Of a stretch of DNA of 64,000 bases, positions 21,261 through 31,864 are shown piece after piece. The stretch is from Saturnia japonica. Lineage: Eukaryota; Arthropoda; Insecta; Lepidoptera; Saturniidae. The position numbers and the translations under genes were made by a program. The stretch's first letter is position 1, and each line of letters starts with the position of its first letter. Location: contig CM065331.1 in NCBI GenBank assembly GCA_033032175.1, positions 9,424,370-9,488,369 of the forward strand. Direction: 5' to 3'. The notes under the pieces are model-generated. The model worked only from the letters and a program-made list of their open reading frames with translations, ran no database searches and was not told the origin of the DNA.

Positions 21261-21590
21261 TCTATACTAATATAAGCGGAATAGTTTTATGTTTGTTTGT
21301 TTAAACACGCTAACATTTGAAACTACTAGTCGGATTCGAAAAATTATTTTTGTATATGATTACAACTCTCAGGTATTTTTAAATATTGATTTTTTTTTAA
21401 GTAAGTCGGAAGTGGTAGCCCTCTCGAACTGATTTATCCGCGTGCGCTGGAGTAATGGTTGATGATATGTAAATAAAATGATGTACAAAAATATTGGTCG
21501 TTAATATACCTACAAAAAAATCTGCGATACCATATGCCTATCTCTTACACATAAGCCACAATAAGAGAATATGTGACAAAAAAATTTGCA
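21261..21590 (+). mobile_element. HeliB non-autonomous Helitron-like, 5' half
   Basis: It starts A|TCTATACTAATATAAGCGG and continues 'ttgtttaaacacgctaac', 'tatccgcgtgcgctgg', 'aaaaatattggtcg' and 'cacataagccacaataag'. It then breaks into Rep-R tail sequence at about 21595-21722. The 3' CTAG end is missing. Confidence 0.65.
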
Positions 21591-21594
21591 CTCT

Positions 21595-21722
21595 TGAGCT
21601 TTTTGCCAACGCTTTCGCGGCTGAGTGCCTTCCGCGCTCGCCCCCAAACCCGGTGAAGCTGTTAAAACCTCTAATGACTCCAGAGCCCTTAAGGCTAACA
21701 GAATAGTCAGTTTGAAAAAAAA
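21595..21722 (+). repeat. Rep-R 3' fragment
   Basis: 'cgctcgcccccaaacccgg', 'gaagctgttaaaacctc' and 'aaggctaacagaat', then an A run, match Rep-R. Confidence 0.55.
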
Positions 21723-22435
21723 AAACAAAACATTTTTTGGAAATTAAAAGTGTTTTATGATCATTATTATTAGACATCGCATGATTTTATCAGATGCAAT
21801 ACGGAAATACAAAAAGGCGAGAAACACTAACAAAGAAAATGTTTAAAAAATTGTCTTTGCCACAATTCGTATACTGAGTTACCTTCAGGAATTAAAAAAA
21901 AAAAAATAGCATGAGTTTTTTTCGCCATGTCATTAAGTTAAGTACATAAGATATGAATTGTCCGTTCCATACAAAATATTGCTGTCTGATTATTTAACTC
22001 CTGAACTTTATAAATGAACTTTTACTTGTCACTTGCGGTTAATTTGAATTAAAGTAATATAATAGGTATAGGTCATATCACTTTTACAAAAAAAAAAAAA
22101 TTCTTTGCCAATTGTTATAATTCATATACTGATTTACTTTCAGCAGTTTGGCCATAAAACACGTAGACGAGTTTTTAAAATCAATACGTCGTGAGCTAGC
22201 CGTGCTGATCAAACCCCACCTTCCCTTTTCCTTCCCTGGGGGAGAGACCTTTGCCCAGCATTGTAATATTTACAGAATTGTATTGAAGGTCTAAACCGTA
22301 TTTATTGATTGGGAAGTCATAGTATTTGACATAGGCTATATAATATTTAAGTACGACGTCAGGGAATCAAATAAAAAGCAAAATTATATTATTTTTTTTA
22401 AATGCAATAAAGGTATACGCTTGGCCTCGATCTTA
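21723..22435. other. Mostly unassigned, with a short LINE-type boilerplate
   Basis: At about 22220-22275 'ttccctgggggagagacc' and 'tttgcccagca' form the common lepidopteran phrase found at RTE-like LINE 3' ends (plus orientation). The rest is AT-rich with no feature. Confidence 0.45.
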
Positions 22436-22439
22436 CCTG

Positions 22440-22860
22440 ATGGTAAGTAAAGATGAGGCAGACGATGTATCGCACTTACCTATTAAATGCCTATTCTCTT
22501 GAAGACTCCCAAGTTATAGGTGGATGGGAAAACAGACGATTCCTCTCCCTTCTCCACTCCTTTGCCGTTCGCATAATGAACGACGTAGCATAACGCTTCG
22601 TGCGAATGAGGGGAATTTCCACGACGTAAGGGTGGAATCCCTCACGGCGTCTAGTTGTCCTATGGTGAAACGGTTTGGGAGGAATTAAATCGTACAATTC
22701 CTGTGCACATACTCCAAAGTGCAACTTGTAAAACACTGAGAGGCAAGGTGCCTTACGTCGATGCTCTAGACAGCATTTTGTCCGTCATCAGTGCTTGATC
22801 GCCAACAAGGTGACGAGCTCGGCGCTCAATGGAGTCAAGAGCGGCCAACTAATATTTGTA
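22440..22860 (-). pseudogene. CR1/Jockey-like RT C-terminal fragment
   Basis: The minus-strand translation gives LAALDSIERRARHLVGD, a stop, then LSVFYKLHFGVCAQELYDLI, PPKPFHHRTTRR, IRTKRYATSF and MRTAKEW. This is the classic thumb/post-RT order 'LDSIQRRA..L.GD ... LSVFYR.HFG.CS.EL..LIP ... RT.RF..SF..RTA..WN.LP'. One in-frame stop and a frameshift near the end disable it. No upstream RT motifs remain, so it is a 5'-truncated copy. Confidence 0.75.
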
Positions 22861-23394
22861 CTTTTTAATCGCGTTTTTTTTTTGGTTTTTTAATGTTTGC
22901 TTGATATGAGTTTCTTTTTTTCATTTTGTCAACGCGCGAATTCCCACGTTTATTGTAAAGTGCGGATAAAATGAGGTTTGGTGTCTGAACTCTGAAATAT
23001 ATTAGACACCCCCAGTGCCTATTTATTGTGTATTATAAATAACTTCCCCTTCGATCCATCAATCTTCCAATATAAGACCTATTCAATTTATATCATGGTG
23101 GATGGGAGAAAAATTTTCATGCAAAATACATTTTTTTATGAGAAAATAAATCGTAAATTTTCGCATATCACAAGCGCTTATCGCATAAATTTTTCCTTAT
23201 AGCTCGTTTGGTTACAACCTCACGTGAGCATAAGTGACGATGTGGTTAAATATGGTAACAAGCTTAAATTAGAGTGCCGGCTTTGAAACAAACTGACTGT
23301 TTTCGAGTTAAATTGGGTAATTTTGTATCATTATTGGTTTAGTATTATAACAACAAACTCATCAAATCTTAAAAGACGATATGACCCAAGACGG
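22861..23394. other. Unassigned AT-rich stretch
   Basis: No ORF, RNA gene or repeat partner recognised. Confidence 0.4.
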
Positions 23395-23640
23395 TAGCAC
23401 GTTAAGCCTATTGGAAGACTGGCTCTCAAGTGCAACTGCCGAAATACACCTATAGGTTTTTGTCGACAGATTTTCTACTTAACGGTGGCAGCTAGCCAGG
23501 CGTGTATTAGAAAAAGCTCTACCACCATGCTATGGTTTCATCACGATGTTTTCCTTCCCCGGGCGCTCAGACTCATTGCAGGGATTCCAACTCACGTCTA
23601 TCGACACGATGTCCGTACACGCTACCACTGAGCCATGATT
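23395..23640 (-). mobile_element. SINE-2 copy, inverted
   Basis: On the minus strand 'tggctcagtggtagcg' (A box), 'gtcgatagacgtgagttgga' and 'aatccctgcaatgag' (B box) are clearer than in the other copies. The body 'accatagcatggtggtagag' and 'gagccagtctt' follows. Probably a younger copy. Confidence 0.75.
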
Positions 23641-23711
23641 CAAACAAACAGACAGACAATTGTTTTTGTTGTGTTATTTTATTATATAATATGTTGTACG
23701 TTAAACATAAC

Positions 23712-23945
23712 AGACCATCACATCTACATCCCCGAAAAATTAGACAGAGGTGTAATAAAGTAAACCCAAAATTCGCCGTGTAGGTATATTTTCAGGTCCC
23801 ATGTAATAGGGGGCGAGCCTATTGCCATTAATCGGGCACAAAGCCAAACTCCGAGCTAATACTGAGAATTTCATAGAAAAACCAAATAACATTTTGCTCG
23901 ACCTGCGAATCGAACCCTGGACCTCGAGCATAGCGACCACTAAGT
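23712..23945 (-). mobile_element. SINE-1 copy
   Basis: Inverted copy with 'agacagaggtgtaataaag', 'ctccgagctaatactga' and 'gacctgcgaatcgaacc'. It lies immediately beside the HeliD copy that carries the mariner. Confidence 0.75.
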
Positions 23946-24048
23946 TAATGAGACATATTGAAATTTTTTAATACTAGCGATCGCTCTAATGTCGAAATTC
24001 GACCAGCGACTTTTTGATCATAGACTATTTTCTGTTTGACATTTATAG

Positions 24049-25355
24049 TACAAGGTGTCCAGAAAGGGTATCGGGTATTTGTTTTCGCGCCATATTCGAA
24101 ACGGGGCGTCTAAAGGGTGCGGGGAGGGGTTCGTGGCGTCCGCCATTTTGTGGAGTTTTAGTCACGATGGAACAGTACTCGGGGACGCATCGCGCATTTT
24201 GCGTACGAGCGTATTATCGTAATGGTGATTCAATAGTGACTGCTCAACGTCTCTATCGTGTGGAATATCGTACACGCCACGCGCCAAGTGACGATAGCAT
24301 TAGGAAATGGATCAGGATGTTCGAGAATACAAGTGCGACAGTTAAAATTCAAAACTCTGGTCGTCCTCGTTCAGTTCGCGATGAAGAAACAATTGAAGAA
24401 GTTGAGACGTCGGTTCGTCAAAATCCGTCTTTATCCATCCGAAAGCGAAGCCAAGCGTTGAACATCAAAAAATCGTCTTTACATTCGATTTTAAAGAAAG
24501 ACTTACATCTAAAAGCCTATAAAATTCAATTGGTTCAAGAATTGAAGGATACGGACTATGCTAATCGACTGAATTTTGCGAACGAAATGCTGCAGCGATT
24601 TAACAACTTTAACAACATACTGTTCAGTGACGAAGCAAATTTTCACCTGAATGGTCATGTTAATAAGCAGAATTGTCGGTACTGGGCAGTGGAGAATCCG
24701 AGACGAAAGCATGAACGACCCCTGCATAGCCCAAAGGTCGTTGTTTGGGCCGCTATATCTGCTAAAGGCATAATTGGTCCTTATTTTCATGAAGATCAAC
24801 GAGGCCGAGCAATTAATGTGAATAGTGACCGTTATTGCGATATGTTGCGAAATTTTTTGGTCCCAGAGTTGCAGGAGTTTGCAGGTTTCAACTCAAGAAC
24901 GTGGTTCCAGCAAGATGGGGCCACTTGCCATACCTCAAATGACTCAATGGAAGTTGTTAACGAATTATTCCCTAATAAAGTCATTTCGCGAAGGGGTAAC
25001 ATCAACTGGCCTCCCAGAAGCCCCGACCTTAGCCCGCTTGACTATTTTGCATGGGGATACCTTAAAAGTAAGGTTTATCAAAACAATCCGACGAATCTAA
25101 CCCAGTTAAAGCATAACATCAGGTCAGAAATGGCAGCAACATCGATAGCTATGTGTCAACGTGTTATCGCCAATCTTCGTTTCCGTTTAGAAGAGTGCCA
25201 GCAACGTAACGGTCATCATTTGGATAACATCATCTTTTCCAAATAATACTCCAATTCATATGCTAATAATAAACAATAAACTTTTTTATTGCATACAAAT
25301 AATTTTTGTTTCATTGAACTTACAAATACCCGATACCCTTTCTGGACACCTTGTA
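24049..25355 (+). mobile_element. Complete Tc1/mariner (DD41D) transposon
   Basis: Perfect 32-bp terminal inverted repeats lie at 24051-24082 and 25322-25353, beginning CAAGGTGTCCAGAAAGGGTA. They are flanked by TA duplications at 24049-24050 and 25354-25355. One uninterrupted transposase gene lies between them. Perfect ends and an open frame point to recent insertion. The element lies inside HeliD, and the uninterrupted copy at 50.3 kb reads straight across the site with a single TA. Confidence 0.95.
24167..25246 (+). CDS. Tc1/mariner-superfamily transposase (DD41D type)
   Basis: A 359-residue cut-and-paste transposase that would bind the element's inverted repeats and excise and reinsert it at TA. 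The frame is open further upstream (from 24014), but that reaches across the left TIR, so I take the ATG at 24167, 116 bp inside the element. Residues 10-55 form a first helix-turn-helix (related to the DUF4817 type of insect transposases). A GRPRS hinge at 65-69 is followed by a second HTH at about 75-115. The DDE_3-like catalytic core has D155 (ILFSDEANFH), D250 (WFQQDGATCH) and D292 (RSPDLSPLDYFAWG), with 41 residues between the last two. That spacing matches the DD41D (rosa-like) group rather than mariner DD34D or Tc1 DD34E. All three acidic residues are present and no stop or frameshift is seen. Likely introduced by horizontal transfer, as is usual in this superfamily (inference). Confidence 0.95.
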   Translation: MEQYSGTHRAFCVRAYYRNGDSIVTAQRLYRVEYRTRHAPSDDSIRKWIRMFENTSATVKIQNSGRPRSVRDEETIEEVETSVRQNPSLSIRKRSQALNIKKSSLHSILKKDLHLKAYKIQLVQELKDTDYANRLNFANEMLQRFNNFNNILFSDEANFHLNGHVNKQNCRYWAVENPRRKHERPLHSPKVVVWAAISAKGIIGPYFHEDQRGRAINVNSDRYCDMLRNFLVPELQEFAGFNSRTWFQQDGATCHTSNDSMEVVNELFPNKVISRRGNINWPPRSPDLSPLDYFAWGYLKSKVYQNNPTNLTQLKHNIRSEMAATSIAMCQRVIANLRFRLEECQQRNGHHLDNIIFSK

Positions 25356-25922
25356 TTAATAAACAATGAGTATTATCTACATCACTTGCTGTCACTTTTC
25401 GTTGAGTGACAATGTCAATATTTTGAGGGGTCTAAGTTCAATAGCACTGGTCGGGTTAGGATTCGCAGTATAATTAATTTATGAAATTAGTAACAGATAT
25501 TATAGATAAATTTTAGTTTTCTGCACTCCTTCTCCATATAAACTTTAACGATGCCAAATCACTGTCTTCCGTGCACGCAATACGCTTAAAAAGGGGTAGA
25601 GAGCTTTTGCTTCACATATTAATATGTATATAGATAAATAATATTTTTTATTTATATTAGAACATCTTTTGGGTCTCGATATAGTTCGCTTTTAGGACTC
25701 TAACCCAAACTCAAAGATTGGTACATCAAACGTGACCATTTTTTTTCTCATCAAAGCGAGACGCTTAATGAAATTTGTAACTAATTTTATTAGAATACTT
25801 AAAAAAAAAAACAATGACATGGTAACACTATACAATAAAATAAAAATAAGTAATTTAGTAGAATTGATGTAATGTCTTTCAACTTGTCTTATATTTGTCT
25901 ACGAAACAAATCTATTTTAAAA

Positions 25923-26425
25923 CTAGCTGTGCCCCACGGTTTCACCTGTGTTAATTTTATCTGACAAACACCGCGCCGCTAATGCACCCATGTAGTCTAT
26001 CATAATTATTCTTCTCGCAAGTACATTTTTTTTAATTTATCATTATCTCCTAAAGTATGTGTCTAAATAGCATACTCTGAAGTTCTTAAAATTGCCTTTA
26101 TAATGAAGTAACTTTGGTTTGTAAGGACTAATATGTTATGTTCAAAAATAATGCATATAAATCACTTTTTACTTTTCAACAAAACTTTATCACAAAATAC
26201 CTTATTGTGCCTTATGTATAAGAGATAGGCATGTACTATTGCTGATTTTTTTTAGATATACTAAGAATCAATATTATTGTAGAACATTGTATTTCCGTAT
26301 CATTAACGATTACGCCAGCGCACGCGGTTAAAGCAATTCCGAAGAGCCTCGACTTCCTATTTTGGTTTTTATGGTACATTAGTTTGGCTATCATATAAAA
26401 ACCTTTTCCGCTTTATTATATTAAG
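25923..26425 (-). mobile_element. HeliB copy, inverted
   Basis: It opens with A plus CTAG (25923-25926) and 'ctgtgccccacggtttcacc', the 3' terminus. It runs through 'ttatgtataagagataggca' and 'tacgccagcgcacgcgg' to a decayed 5' end near 26425. About 500 bp, non-coding. Confidence 0.65.
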
Positions 26426-26652
26426 TACTTACATATAAATATTGGGTCTAGTTTTTAATTAAGAATGCAGTTGATTACCTGATTTGTTGATGTTAACTCT
26501 TGGTAATCAAAATAGCTTTGAAAAGTATGAAAATTAGCTATGTTTTTTCACTCGTCCATATTTTATTCATTTGGGAATAATATGTTCCAGATAAAATATA
26601 CTCAATTATTAAACCACCAGTTCATACAGTCGAGATGGTTAGCAAGGAAAGG

Positions 26653-26800
26653 AAATTAGTTTCTCGGAGACGGTTCCAACGATTTCGATGAAACTTTGCA
26701 TTTAGATAATGTTTTACATTCCAAGTTTACCTAGATAGGTGTTTTTCTTTTGTGTTTATAAGACACAGAGCATAGCTCGGTCGCCCAGATATTAAGTGAG
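26653..26800 (+). repeat. Rep-U copy
   Basis: See 3966-4115; very similar over 150 bp. Confidence 0.6.
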
Positions 26801-26814
26801 AAACCCATCTAAGT

Positions 26815-26970
26815 ATACATTTTTTAGCCGTGCCACAAGGGTTCACCGGTGTAAAATTGATTCGAGTAACTCTCCACGTGTTGTAGTCTGTCCTTGTCTC
26901 ACTTCTAGTCATAGCGTGAAGACATATAGCCGTAAACAGAGAAGGAACTAGACAGATATATCTGGATGCC
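26815..26970 (-). mobile_element. Helitron-like fragment
   Basis: 'agccgtgccacaagggttcacc' and 'gtcatagcgtgaagacatat' resemble the 3' half of the HeliC type. Both ends are decayed. Confidence 0.35.
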
Positions 26971-27167
26971 AAATTTGAACTTTGCAGGTCATCTGGAACT
27001 GGGTTAGAGTTTTGTTTTATAGGTCAGTCAGTGATAAAAATGACGATTTTTGAACGTCAATATCTAAATAACTGTTTGAGTTGTGTTTATGAAATTTGAA
27101 ACATATGTATGTATTTTGCAAGTCACAATATAGGAGTCAAATTTGACATGTATACATGAAATAGTTT

Positions 27168-27620
27168 TTGAGTTTAAAGACAAAAATGCTTATTGTGGGT
27201 GTTCCTTAGAAGATAAATGTATATTCTTCCGAACTTTTTTGTTGGTCTTTTTAATGCCTATGATTATGTGGTACATTAATTTGCTAAACCTCTTATGGTT
27301 TACTCAGCATAAGCCATTTAAGTGCCCGAATTGATTCACCATGAGCAGTTTTTTTACTTGTTCTGAACCCTAATTCTTTTTCATAAATAAAAGTAGCTTA
27401 AATTACTCCCTATATCATCAGCTATCTATCAGTGAAAGTCCCGTCAAAATCAGTCCAAACGTTTCGGAGATTACCCGGAACAAACAGACAGACAGATAGA
27501 CAAAAATTTTAAAAATGTACTTTTTGTTAAAAGTATCGTATATACTTTCATATGCATTTAGTAATAAAAATGTCATTTTGACATTACAAACAGACACTTC
27601 AATTTTATTAATTGTATAGA
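27168..27620 (-). mobile_element. HeliA copy, 3' truncated
   Basis: The element 5' end lies at 27620 (minus strand A|TCTATACAATTAATAAAATT). It contains 'acccggaacaaacagacag' and 'cataagccatttaagtgccc'. It stops at 'ttaaagacaaaaatgc', lacking about 100 bp at the CTAG end. Confidence 0.7.
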
Positions 27621-27639
27621 TTTAATCTCAAAATAATCT

Positions 27640-27730
27640 AGCCACGGTAGTCTCGATGTGTAGTAGGCATATGTTCTAACTAAAGGGTCAAGGGTTCAAC
27701 GGCCGTGTTGTTTACTAGTGGAAGAAGGTG
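27640..27730 (+). mobile_element. Possible tRNA-derived SINE head
   Basis: 'agccacggtagtctcg' and 'gggtcaagggttcaacggc' resemble A and B boxes. Single copy in the window, so uncertain. Confidence 0.3.
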
Positions 27731-27937
27731 TTATGAGCCGTTCTCCCCACGCGGGATGCTGAATCGATAGGGAGCGTCTGTGCGCTAGTGACGTGCTCTT
27801 GCTTCATCGATTGTCGATAGTTTAGAAACATATTTTTAGTGAAAGAGAAAGAGCAACTAAATAAAAGCCTTACCTCACCCCAATCTCACTCTACGGTATT
27901 TGACCTGTATAAACTATGATAATACCCAACTAAAATC

Positions 27938-28056
27938 TGGTAATAGGCTCGCCGCCTGTTACATGGGACCTAAAACATACCCTGACATCTGTGGGTGTAC
28001 ATTAGTAAACCTCTGCTTAACCTTTTTGGAGTATACAAGCGTGATATATGTATATA
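27938..28056 (+). mobile_element. SINE-1 3' half
   Basis: 'aataggctcgccgcctgtta', 'gggacctaaaacatac' and 'gggtgtacattagtaaacc' are the SINE-1 3' region. The tRNA head is missing. Confidence 0.65.
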
Positions 28057-28839
28057 TTTACATAAATAATGGCATATAAAAATGTTCAGTTTTGCAATGC
28101 TTTACAAAAAGCTAAGTTTATGTAATAATAACGCTTCGAAGTATGTCTGTATTGTGTAATTTAATAAAAAAATTAATTGCTCACAAACACCAAACAACTA
28201 TATTTATCATAAAAATCTAAATAGAATAGATATTCTTACTTATTTAAACATTTAAAAATAACTTTAAAATCCCGTTCTTAAATTATTATTACACGTACTT
28301 ACAGAATATATACTTAAGTGTGACAATAAATCTCAAACCAATTTCGTGATAATTTAAATCAAACCATACATCGCCATCTATGAATACTATGGGAAAATAA
28401 AAATACCAACGTTTCCATTTATTGATTTTACTGAAAATTATGTAAATATAAAATAATTTTGCATCTTTTCACTTTATTTCAGTTAATATTTTAAATATAT
28501 TATAGAGTTACATAGTATACATACATTCCTTTTTATAGGAACATAACCTAAACGTAATTTATAGACCATACAAATGCCCATACATATAAAAAATGCATAT
28601 TAAATGTACCATTAGATTATAAACTACAATCATACTAAATTTTATTAAATTCGGTTCAGTAGTTTTCGCGTGATTGGCTTTCCAACATACCGAAAGACAG
28701 ACTGACAGACAGAGAAAAATTGCAAAAAGTACTGAAAAGTGTTCTGTCTATCATTCTAACCCCTCCACCCCCCCCCCCCTGAATTATTTTTCTCAACATT
28801 TCGACTCTTTGCTTTTTTATTATGTATAGAAGATACGTT
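28057..28839. other. AT-rich stretch with poly-C run
   Basis: A C run of about 10 lies at 28770-28779. At about 28640-28710 'ggttcagtagttttcgcgtg' and 'agacagactgacagacag' are typical non-LTR or Helitron end phrases. Otherwise nothing. Confidence 0.4.
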
Positions 28840-29092
28840 TATATTATTATATTCTTTATTGCACATAAAAGTACCATTGGAGGACTTAATGCTAGGTGTG
28901 CATAATATTTAGTTTAAAAAAAAAACTAGTCTATATTCAATTGGTCCAAATAAAACCTAGTACGTAGCGAATACTTGAAGGAATTCCGAGAGTTGGCTAG
29001 ATGGATGTTCATAGGAATCGCATTCCACAGTCTTGCTGCTGTTACAGAGAAAGATCGGTCGAGGAAATTAGTATGTCGACTTGATATAAATA
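28840..29092 (-). pseudogene. LINE RT C-terminal tail plus 3' UTR
   Basis: Minus-strand codons from 29081 to the stop at 28926-28928 read SRHTNFLDRSFSVTAARLWN, then AIPMNIHLANSRNSFKYSLR and TRFYLDQLNID. 'RSFSVTAARLWN.IP..IR...S...FK..L' is the standard CR1/Jockey-class end. An AATAAA signal on the minus strand (28853-28864 region) lies in the presumed 3' UTR. The 51-codon tail itself has no stop. No RT core remains. Confidence 0.7.
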
Positions 29093-29131
29093 ATTATTGA
29101 TTAAATTGTAGCTAAGAAAGTTATTGTATTT

Positions 29132-29375
29132 TTTAACTGACTTAAAAAAAACAGAGGTTACTATTCGAATGTATTTTTTTATGGATGTTCAGCCGTCTTC
29201 TTTGTTTATGGAACCGATATGGATTTTTCCTTTTTTGTTTGATAGGGGTTACCTCAAGGGTGGTCCCATTTTAATTTCATTGGTATTGTTTCATCAACTT
29301 CGAAGGTAGGTACTCCAGGGAACTCTTCAAGTCATTGAAGTTTGTTTTATTTTTCATCAAAAATTGTCTTGTTTG
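29132..29375 (-). repeat. Rep-P copy, inverted
   Basis: 'taactgacttaaaaaaaaca', 'tttttatggatgttcagcc', 'ggtggtcccattttaatttc' and 'tcattgaagtttgttt' give the most complete Rep-P copy. Confidence 0.65.
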
Positions 29376-29474
29376 CATACAAAAATGTTTTGTTCCCTGA
29401 CTGGTTAGCTACCGCTCTCAAAGTGAAGACCTGTCGCCAAAAACCTATAGGTGTGTTCCGGCACCGGAGAGGTA

Positions 29475-29685
29475 AAGCATTGAGAAATTTCTTTAGAGAT
29501 TTATCCCTACTTGGAGTAGTTCGACTGGTGGAAAACCTCCACCCGACAGAAGATCGCAGCCAAATAACCTTGTGTTGTGGTCCTGCGGTGAATAGGACTT
29601 CCAGTGCTCTTTGGGTTGGAGCGGTTCAAGGTCGGTAGAGTAGCTTTTTACTATCTAACGAACCGTTTGCTTGTTTAGCAGTTTA
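29475..29685 (-). repeat. Rep-S copy, inverted
   Basis: 'ctacttggagtagttcgac', 'gatcgcagccaaataacc' and 'cagtgctctttgg' match Rep-S. Confidence 0.6.
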
Positions 29686-29865
29686 GTTGTATATAAATGC
29701 TAGTAATTCTAGACTTAGGTTTTAGGTTTCATTCGTGTTAAATTTATTGGAGTAACTGTCCAGAGTACCACAACCAATGCACCCATGTAGCCTATCGTTT
29801 TTGTCACTTCTCGTACTAGTCTATTGACTGCTAGATTGCTTGACGTTTGTCTATATCCTTTTTTT

Positions 29866-30110
29866 ATGGTACAAAGGGGGGCAAACGGGCAGGTGGCGCA
29901 CCTGATGGAGAATGATCACCGCCGCCCACAAACATCCGCAACACCAGAGGGCTCGCCCGTTTCCAGCCTTTTAGGGAAGAATAAGCTCTCTTGTTCAACA
30001 AGGTCACCAGGTCATAACGGCTCGGAAAGACCTCAGGCGTCAGCTGGCTCTACAGAATGGTTGCGCGAGGCAGAAAGTGTCTTAAGAAACGCAAACTCAA
30101 TTAACTGGCT
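29866..30110 (+). repeat. Rep-AA common lepidopteran repeat
   Basis: 'ggggggcaaacgggcagg', 'caccgccgccca', 'ccagccttttagggaa', 'ggctcggaaagacctcagg' and 'gcgcgaggcagaaagtg' form a widespread lepidopteran repeat. An inverted copy at 31000-31190 starts with a poly-C run. Flanking HeliB/C-like pieces (29740-29840, 30110-30200) suggest that it inserted into an older Helitron relic. Confidence 0.65.
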
Positions 30111-30299
30111 ATAAAATGCAATAATAATTTTCTATATCCAACGGTTAGTTCCAGAGATCATAGCGTTCAAACAAACAAACAAAATATATAATCTCTTGAT
30201 AGTTTTTCAATATTTGTATCAACTGTTCTATTGAAATATTAAAAACGATGCTTACTTTTGATTCAAATTATCGTATGCGAAGTTATACAAAGTATTTTT

Positions 30300-30565
30300 T
30301 ATACATGACAATTTTTTTATTTAAAAAAAAAACGAACTTCAATGATTTTGAGATTATCCCTGGTATATCTTCGTAGTCGAAGGTCGAATGCCAATGAAAT
30401 TAAAATGGGACCACTCTTGAGGTATCTCCTATCCAAAGGAAAAAATAAACATCTGAATAGGATGATAAACAAAGAAGTTATATGGCTGAACATTCACAAA
30501 AAAAGAAATATAGGTAATATACACTCAAACTGAGAACCTCCTCCTTTTTTTTTGAAGTCAGTTAA
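30300..30565 (+). repeat. Rep-P copy
   Basis: Direct-orientation copy with 'caatgaaattaaaatggga', 'tatggctgaacattcac' and 'ttttttgaagtcagtta'. Confidence 0.6.
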
Positions 30566-30849
30566 TAACATAAATAGCATAACATAGGGAGAGCGTCAAA
30601 ATGATAGAAAATTTTCTTAGAATAATTTATGGAAAACCACCTTATCCGAGCAAAGACTAACAAACATTATCAAATTAGCAACCCACCTTCAATTTTACAA
30701 TCAATTGCCTGAGATGATGGACCTGGCTTCGTTTTAATTATGTTCACGCCTCGTCGCGTCGAGGTAAGCAGCGTTTACCGGTCTACAATTTAGGTACTGA
30801 CGCGTGTCGTAATTGAAAATAAATTTGATGATGTCCAAGTTATAATTTT

Positions 30850-31075
30850 TTAATTACCTAAGCAGTTATTAGAAAAAGCTTCGTCTAGGTCTTCCGTACC
30901 TCGTTTTCCTTTCAAAGTTGTTTTGAAGAACTTGTCACGGCCTATCAAGTGTCCAATCATCTTTCCTCTTCTGTTATCAATGGCTCTCAATAACTGTCTT
31001 TCCTCGTCAACCATTCTTAGTGCGTTTTCTAAGGTACTTTCTGCCTCGCACAACCACTCCGTAGAACCAGCTGTC
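30850..31075 (-). pseudogene. RTE-like LINE C-terminal tail
   Basis: The minus strand reads EERQLLRAIDNRRGKMIGHL, then IGRDKFFKTTLKGKRG. 'LL.AI..RR.KMIGHLIRHD.F......GKRGRGRPR' is the typical end of RTE-type ORF2. GKRGTEDLDEAF shows decay of the basic block. It is fused upstream to Rep-AA sequence, so the apparent N-terminus is repeat-derived. Confidence 0.6.
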
Positions 31076-31190
31076 GCCTGAGGTCTTTCCGAACCGTTAT
31101 GACCTGGTGACCTTCAAGAAGAGAGCATACTCTTCCCTAAAAGGCCGGCAAATCATCTATCAAACCCCCCCCCCCCAATATTGCCCCCTT
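31000..31190 (-). repeat. Rep-AA copy, inverted, with poly-C run
   Basis: 'gcctgaggtctttccgaacc', 'taaaaggccggcaaatc' and a C run of 13 at about 31166-31178 mark this inverted copy. Confidence 0.6.
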
Positions 31191-31599
31191 TTTATCATAT
31201 AAAAAAATTCTTAAGTTAAACATTCAAGTGAAGAATAAGGTGGAAGTCGTGTTATATTAAGAGGTCAGAAGAAAGGTAAAGGATAGGGAACAGTGGTAAC
31301 AACTCCATCAACAAGAGCTCAGCTCTTAAATTAAGAAAGAAGAAACAAATTTTTTTTAACCAAATAATATAGTTCTGTATGAAGTTTGTCAATGATAGCC
31401 TGTTACTCCTGAATATTGAGTAAAAATTGCTCGTGTACCAATGCATTGTTGGCAGAACCATGTTTGGATGTTGCCAAGAAGTTGTATAACATAGCAGTAA
31501 TTCTGATTTGATCCTAGAAAGGAGAGGATACAATCTACAGCCAGCTCGCGCTGGACTTCGGGGTCATAGATTTAACGAACAAAAATAGATCTTTGTCGT

Positions 31600-31745
31600 A
31601 CTGGGAAACTGTGGAGCTATATCCCGGCCAATGTCAATCTTTCTAACGACATCAGGTCCTTCAAGCGTAACGTGAAAAGACATTTACTCAGGTCGCTGAT
31701 GAGTTTTTTTTTACTGTTCTTAACATCATAACAGTGCCGTCAATT
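31600..31745 (+). pseudogene. CR1/Jockey-like LINE C-terminal tail
   Basis: The frame reads LWSYIPANVNLSNDIRSFKR then NVKRHLLRS, the 'LW..IP..V....DI.SFKRNV..YL' end. Closest in-window relatives are 17695-17935 and 32655-32850. No upstream domain is preserved. Confidence 0.6.
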
Positions 31746-31864
31746 AGCAGAGCTGATAGAAAAAAAAAAACGATAATTATAAAGATCCCTAAAAAAATGT
31801 GCCACGAAGGCATTCGAGCTAATGTCACCTGCATAATATGATATACTCAGAGGTGTATAAAAAA

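Larger units (their letters stand above)
23974..25640 (-). mobile_element. HeliD Helitron-like copy interrupted by a mariner
   Basis: The flanks 23974-24048 and 25356-25640 together equal the uninterrupted copies at 11435-11831 and 50075-50420. CTAG at 23974-23977 is preceded by A on the plus strand (T on the element strand), which is the expected 3' terminus. The paralogous copies act as empty sites for the mariner inserted at 24049-25355. Confidence 0.7.

Noticed and set aside
24509..24799. 96-codon antisense ORF inside the transposase
   Set aside because: It is a shadow frame of the real transposase gene.
27143..27334. 63-codon ORF sharing a 20-residue stretch with another at 35497-35715
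   Set aside because: Both lie in HeliA copies; the similarity is repeat DNA, not protein conservation.
29824..30114. 96-codon plus-strand ORF
   Set aside because: It lies in Rep-AA, a multi-copy lepidopteran repeat.
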